Origin: Desulfobacterales bacterium
Lineage (GTDB): Bacteria > Desulfobacterota > Desulfobacteria > Desulfobacterales > JAUCGF01
Length of the DNA stretch: 8,304 nucleotides
Direction: 5' to 3'
Assembly (NCBI GenBank): GCA_029940345.1
Contig: JAOZRC010000211.1
Location: 1 to 8,304, forward strand
Shown here: positions 5,848 to 8,304 of the stretch, piece after piece
How the letters are laid out: each line of letters opens with the position of its first letter
How positions within the stretch are numbered: the stretch's first letter is position 1
Position numbers and translations under genes: made by a program
Notes under the pieces: model-generated
Databases searched by the model: none
Told to the model about the DNA's origin: nothing
The model's input: the letters and a program-made list of their open reading frames with translations, nothing else

Positions 5848-6315
5848 TTGGAACGAACACCGTTTACCAGGGGAGGCTACGAAGCCTTAAAAAAAGAGTT
5901 GGAACACCTTAAAAAAGTTGACAGACCTGAAAATATCAAAGCGATCGAAGTCGCCCGCGCTCATGGCGATCTTTCTGAAAATGCGGAGTATGACGCGGCC
6001 AAGGAGCGCAAAGCATTCCTGGATGGCCGTATCAGTGACCTGGCATATAAACTTGGCAGTGCTGAAATTATTGACACGGATTCACTGCCAACCGATCGGG
6101 CTGTTTTTGCAAACACCGTTTTACTCGAAAATATTGAATCCGGTGAAAATAGCAAGTATCAACTCGTCGGCCCGGAAGAGTCTGATGTTGATAAGGGCCG
6201 TATATCGGTCACCTCTCCGTTGGGTCGTGCGATCCTTGGTAAAGAGCCTGGTGATGAAGTCGTTTTGCAGGCGCCTTCCGGGACAAAAGTCTTTGAGTTA
6301 GTTGAAATTTCATAA
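5848..6315 (+). CDS. greA: Transcription elongation factor GreA
   Basis: Rescues backtracked RNA polymerase by inserting its coiled coil into the secondary channel and stimulating cleavage of the transcript. The 155 residues match the family. Residues 1-75 form the antiparallel coiled coil, with Asp41 and Glu44 in the tip motif GDLSENAEYDAA, the positions used in E. coli GreA to hold the catalytic magnesium. Residues 80-155 are the FKBP-like globular domain, with SPLGRAILGKEPGDEV near the end. The start is TTG at 5848, supported by AAAAGGAG six bases upstream and by the conserved N-terminus (RTPFTRGGYEALKKEL). Placed 47 bp after asd and 154 bp before rpoZ, with no clear terminator on either side. 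Confidence 0.95.
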   Translation: MERTPFTRGGYEALKKELEHLKKVDRPENIKAIEVARAHGDLSENAEYDAAKERKAFLDGRISDLAYKLGSAEIIDTDSLPTDRAVFANTVLLENIESGENSKYQLVGPEESDVDKGRISVTSPLGRAILGKEPGDEVVLQAPSGTKVFELVEIS

Positions 6316-6469
6316 GCTTGCCGGCATGCCAGCACTGGTAAAAATAGCATTTTCGCAAATTTTATTGTATTTTACGGTAGCAAATTTGAGGGAACATCCG
6401 GTGAGATTACGATTGTATACTAATCACCGTTGACGTTCGCATGTTTGCAATACAAAAGGAGATTATATT

Positions 6470-6676
6470 GTGGCGCGTATTACGATTGAAGATTGCCTGG
6501 AAAAAGTACCGAACCGCTTTAAATTGGTCAACATGGTAGCCCGACGAGTGCGTCAGATTCGGGAGGGCTCCGAATTTCTTGTCAGTTCACCAAAGAATGA
6601 AGATATTGTGGTTGCTCTCAGAGAAATCGCTGCCGGCAAGATTGTTGAAAAAAAAACGGATGAGAACGAAGTATAA
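6470..6676 (+). CDS. rpoZ: DNA-directed RNA polymerase omega subunit
   Basis: Small RNA polymerase subunit that wraps the C-terminus of beta-prime and aids assembly of the core enzyme; it also forms part of a ppGpp site in proteobacteria. The 68 residues include the conserved block ARITIEDCLEKVPNRFKLV at the N-terminus and the VVALREIAAGKI helix at 48-59, followed by a short acidic tail. The start is GTG at 6470 with a strong Shine-Dalgarno (AAAAGGAG) at a good distance. Nearby greA encodes another RNA polymerase-acting factor. The 154-bp gap upstream contains TATACT (6416-6421) in the loop of CGGTGA/TCACCG (6399-6429), but no matching -35 box. ttcA begins 15 bp downstream. Confidence 0.93.
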   Translation: MARITIEDCLEKVPNRFKLVNMVARRVRQIREGSEFLVSSPKNEDIVVALREIAAGKIVEKKTDENEV

Positions 6677-6691
6677 ACGAAAATATTTCTG

Positions 6692-7420
6692 GTGCCGAGA
6701 TATAGTAATAAATATAAATTGTTAAATCGGGATGTAGGCAAGGCGCTACACAAATATGATATGATCTCCGACGGAGACCGTATTGTCATAGGGCTTTCGG
6801 GCGGAAAAGACAGCCTCACCCTGTTGTGGGCTTTAAATGAACGCTTGGCTCGCATCCCCATTAACTACACGCTTTTTGCCGTCTATATCGATCCCGGATT
6901 TGAAAACGGCTATAGCCGGGAGCTGCACGATTTTTGCACCCAACAGGGTTTCCACCTGAGGGTTGAATATACCGATTTTGGAATTCTGGCGCACAGTTCC
7001 GAGAACCGTGAAAACCCCTGTTTTTTGTGTTCACGGCGGCGGCGTCAGCGTCTGTTTGAAATCGCCGATGAACTTCACTGCACCAAATTGGCTTTAGGTC
7101 ATCATAAAGATGATATTATTGAAACGCTGTTTTTAAATTTGTGTTATGCTGGGGAAATGAGTACAATGCATCCTTGCCAGCCCTTTTTCAAGGGCAAATT
7201 TACGGTGATCCGTCCATTGGCTTTTGTGGATGAGAACCTTATCCGGAAATTTGCGTGTGAACGCGAATTTCCCGCATTTGTCAACCCCTGTCCCACAGCA
7301 CGAACTTCAAAGCGTCAAGAAATAAAAACATTCTTACAGCAACTTTACCGGGGCAATCGTAAGGTCAAAGGCAATATTTTCAGAGCCATGCAAAACGTAA
7401 ACCCCACCTATTTGTTATGA
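6692..7420 (+). CDS. ttcA: TtcA-family tRNA 2-thiocytidine synthetase
   Basis: An ATP-dependent PP-loop enzyme of the TtcA group, which adds sulfur to cytidine 32 of certain tRNAs using a 4Fe-4S cluster. The PP-loop SGGKDS is at 36-41. The three cysteines expected for the cluster are Cys110 and Cys113 (NPCFLCSRRRR) and Cys200 (VNPCPTARTSKRQ). GHHKDDIIET at 136-145 is the second conserved nucleotide-side motif. At 242 residues it is shorter than E. coli TtcA (311) and is of the compact bacterial type. The GTG start at 6692 has no visible Shine-Dalgarno and lies 15 bp after the rpoZ stop, so translation may depend on ribosomes leaving rpoZ; the length before the PP-loop fits the family. Its stop overlaps the folE2 start. 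The exact tRNA target is inferred from the family. Confidence 0.87.
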   Translation: MPRYSNKYKLLNRDVGKALHKYDMISDGDRIVIGLSGGKDSLTLLWALNERLARIPINYTLFAVYIDPGFENGYSRELHDFCTQQGFHLRVEYTDFGILAHSSENRENPCFLCSRRRRQRLFEIADELHCTKLALGHHKDDIIETLFLNLCYAGEMSTMHPCQPFFKGKFTVIRPLAFVDENLIRKFACEREFPAFVNPCPTARTSKRQEIKTFLQQLYRGNRKVKGNIFRAMQNVNPTYLL

Positions 7421-8199
7421 CCATGAAAGATATCCAAAATGAGCGGGACTACCGCAACATTCCCATTGACAAAGTCGGCATTAAAAACCTGCGCTATCCG
7501 ATAACTGTTCTGGATCGGCGCAACAGTCGCCAGCACACCGTCGCATCCATAAATATGTACGTTGATCTGCCGCATAAAAACAAGGGCACGCACATGAGCC
7601 GTTTCGTGGAAATTTTACATCTGTTCCGCCCTGAAATCTCTTTAAAGAAAATAGCGGTTGTTTTAGATGAAATGAAAACACATCTGAATGCGGCCTCCGC
7701 TCATATTGAAGTGACGTTCCCCTATTTTATTGAAAAACGGGCACCCGTCAGTCATTCGCCGGCGCTGATGGACTACACCTGCCAGTTTTTGGGCAATAAT
7801 AACAAAGATGGCCGTCTTGATCTCGTTTCGGAAGTGATTGTGCCCATATCATCCGTTTGCCCCTGTTCAAAAGAGATAAGCGACGGCGGCGCTCATAATC
7901 AGCGCGGTGAAGTGCATCTTAGCACGCGCTTTAAGCGATTTATCTGGATCGAAGACATGATCGAATTGGTGGAAGCGTCAGCATCCTGCGAAGTCTATTC
8001 GGTTTTAAAACGGGTGGACGAAAAGCATGTCACTGAAAAAGGGTTTGCCAATCCGAAATTTGTTGAAGATATCGTTCGAGACATCGCCCAAAAAGTCAAA
8101 AATGATGATAACATTACCTGGTTCTCGGTAAGCGCCGAAAATTTTGAGTCAATTCATAATCATAGCGCTTATGCGTCCATTACGAGTGGGCAGTTGTAA
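7417..8199 (+). CDS. folE2: GTP cyclohydrolase FolE2
   Basis: Converts GTP to 7,8-dihydroneopterin triphosphate, the first step to tetrahydrofolate and also the source of the deazapurine of queuosine in tRNA. It belongs to the COG1469/FolE2 family, which is unrelated in sequence motifs to classical FolE and is less dependent on zinc. The 260 residues match. The family hallmark is SVCPCSKEISDGGAHNQRGE (147-165), where Cys148/Cys150 include the catalytic metal-binding cysteine. It is followed by SCEVYSVLKRVDEKHVTEKG (190-209) and ENFESIHNHSAYA (241-253), whose Glu and His residues belong to the active site. The start ATG overlaps the ttcA stop (ATGA); a second in-frame ATG at 7423 is possible, and no Shine-Dalgarno is visible, so expression is probably coupled to ttcA. 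A mobile element begins 5 bp after the stop. Confidence 0.93.
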   Translation: MTMKDIQNERDYRNIPIDKVGIKNLRYPITVLDRRNSRQHTVASINMYVDLPHKNKGTHMSRFVEILHLFRPEISLKKIAVVLDEMKTHLNAASAHIEVTFPYFIEKRAPVSHSPALMDYTCQFLGNNNKDGRLDLVSEVIVPISSVCPCSKEISDGGAHNQRGEVHLSTRFKRFIWIEDMIELVEASASCEVYSVLKRVDEKHVTEKGFANPKFVEDIVRDIAQKVKNDDNITWFSVSAENFESIHNHSAYASITSGQL

Positions 8200-8204
8200 A
8201 TATC

Positions 8205-8304
8205 GGCTACCAAACATAAAGTGGGACAAAAGTAAAGCGGAAAGCTGTTTCGCTTTTTCAACTTCGAATTGACTGTGGACGACGCGGAACAGCTTTCCGC
8301 GTTA
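8205..8304. mobile_element. Second member of the 182-bp element family, cut by the window edge
   Basis: The left end (8205-8228) reads GGCTACCAAACATAAAGTG then GGACA, matching the left terminal repeat at 2295-2318 except for one inserted base and two or three substitutions. The interior differs in sequence but has the same plan of two self-complementary hairpins that are also complementary to each other. Hairpin 1 has a 9-bp stem (8234-8242 with 8248-8256) and hairpin 2 a 7-bp GC-rich stem (8283-8289 with 8295-8301). The right terminal repeat lies beyond the window. If insertion again duplicated 9 bp, the left copy would be GTAAATATC (8196-8204), which includes the folE2 stop codon. Confidence 0.65.

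Noticed and set aside
6399..6436. Promoter for rpoZ from TATACT (6416-6421) or TTGACG (6431-6436)
   Set aside because: TATACT has no -35 box at 15-18 bases and TTGACG has no -10 box downstream, so neither is a supportable promoter alone.

Overview
The window looks like chromosome of a Gram-negative, anaerobe-like bacterium, most plausibly a deltaproteobacterium of the Desulfobacterales type. The grounds are a stand-alone TAXI-type TRAP binding protein, the short pyruvoyl phosphatidylserine decarboxylase paired with pssA, a short TtcA-family thiolase, FolE2 instead of classical FolE, and intergenic DNA rich in palindromic repeats. This placement is inference from gene content; there is no rRNA or tRNA gene here to confirm it.

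Layout. Positions 1-499 are non-coding: a small double-hairpin repeat at the left edge, a 160-bp foldback element (MITE-like), and a perfect 12-bp inverted repeat upstream of the first gene. Positions 500-1474 encode an exported TAXI binding protein with no transporter permease beside it. Facing it, and ending 3 bp away, is the C-terminal stub of an RND efflux pump (1478-1636, minus strand), which I read as a gene remnant. A two-CBS-domain protein follows (1814-2278). Positions 2279-3044 form a repeat-rich gap holding a 182-bp palindromic element with a 9-bp target duplication, an unrelated 20-bp inverted repeat, a shortened second copy of the 160-bp element, a second copy of the double-hairpin repeat, and a probable promoter for the next genes.

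The right half is housekeeping. psd and pssA overlap and together make phosphatidylethanolamine from CDP-diacylglycerol and serine; a strong intrinsic terminator closes this unit at 4656-4694. Next come asd (aspartate-semialdehyde dehydrogenase, lysine/threonine/methionine branch), greA (transcript cleavage factor), rpoZ (RNA polymerase omega), a ttcA-like tRNA thiolation gene and folE2 (GTP cyclohydrolase), all on the plus strand. ttcA and folE2 overlap by 4 bp, and greA, rpoZ and ttcA all use non-ATG starts. The window ends inside a second member of the 182-bp element family, inserted 5 bp after the folE2 stop codon.

I do not see a coherent new enzyme or defence system. The most unusual content is the set of small non-autonomous palindromic elements, two of which sit just behind stop codons, and the double-hairpin repeat whose two stems compete for the same bases.
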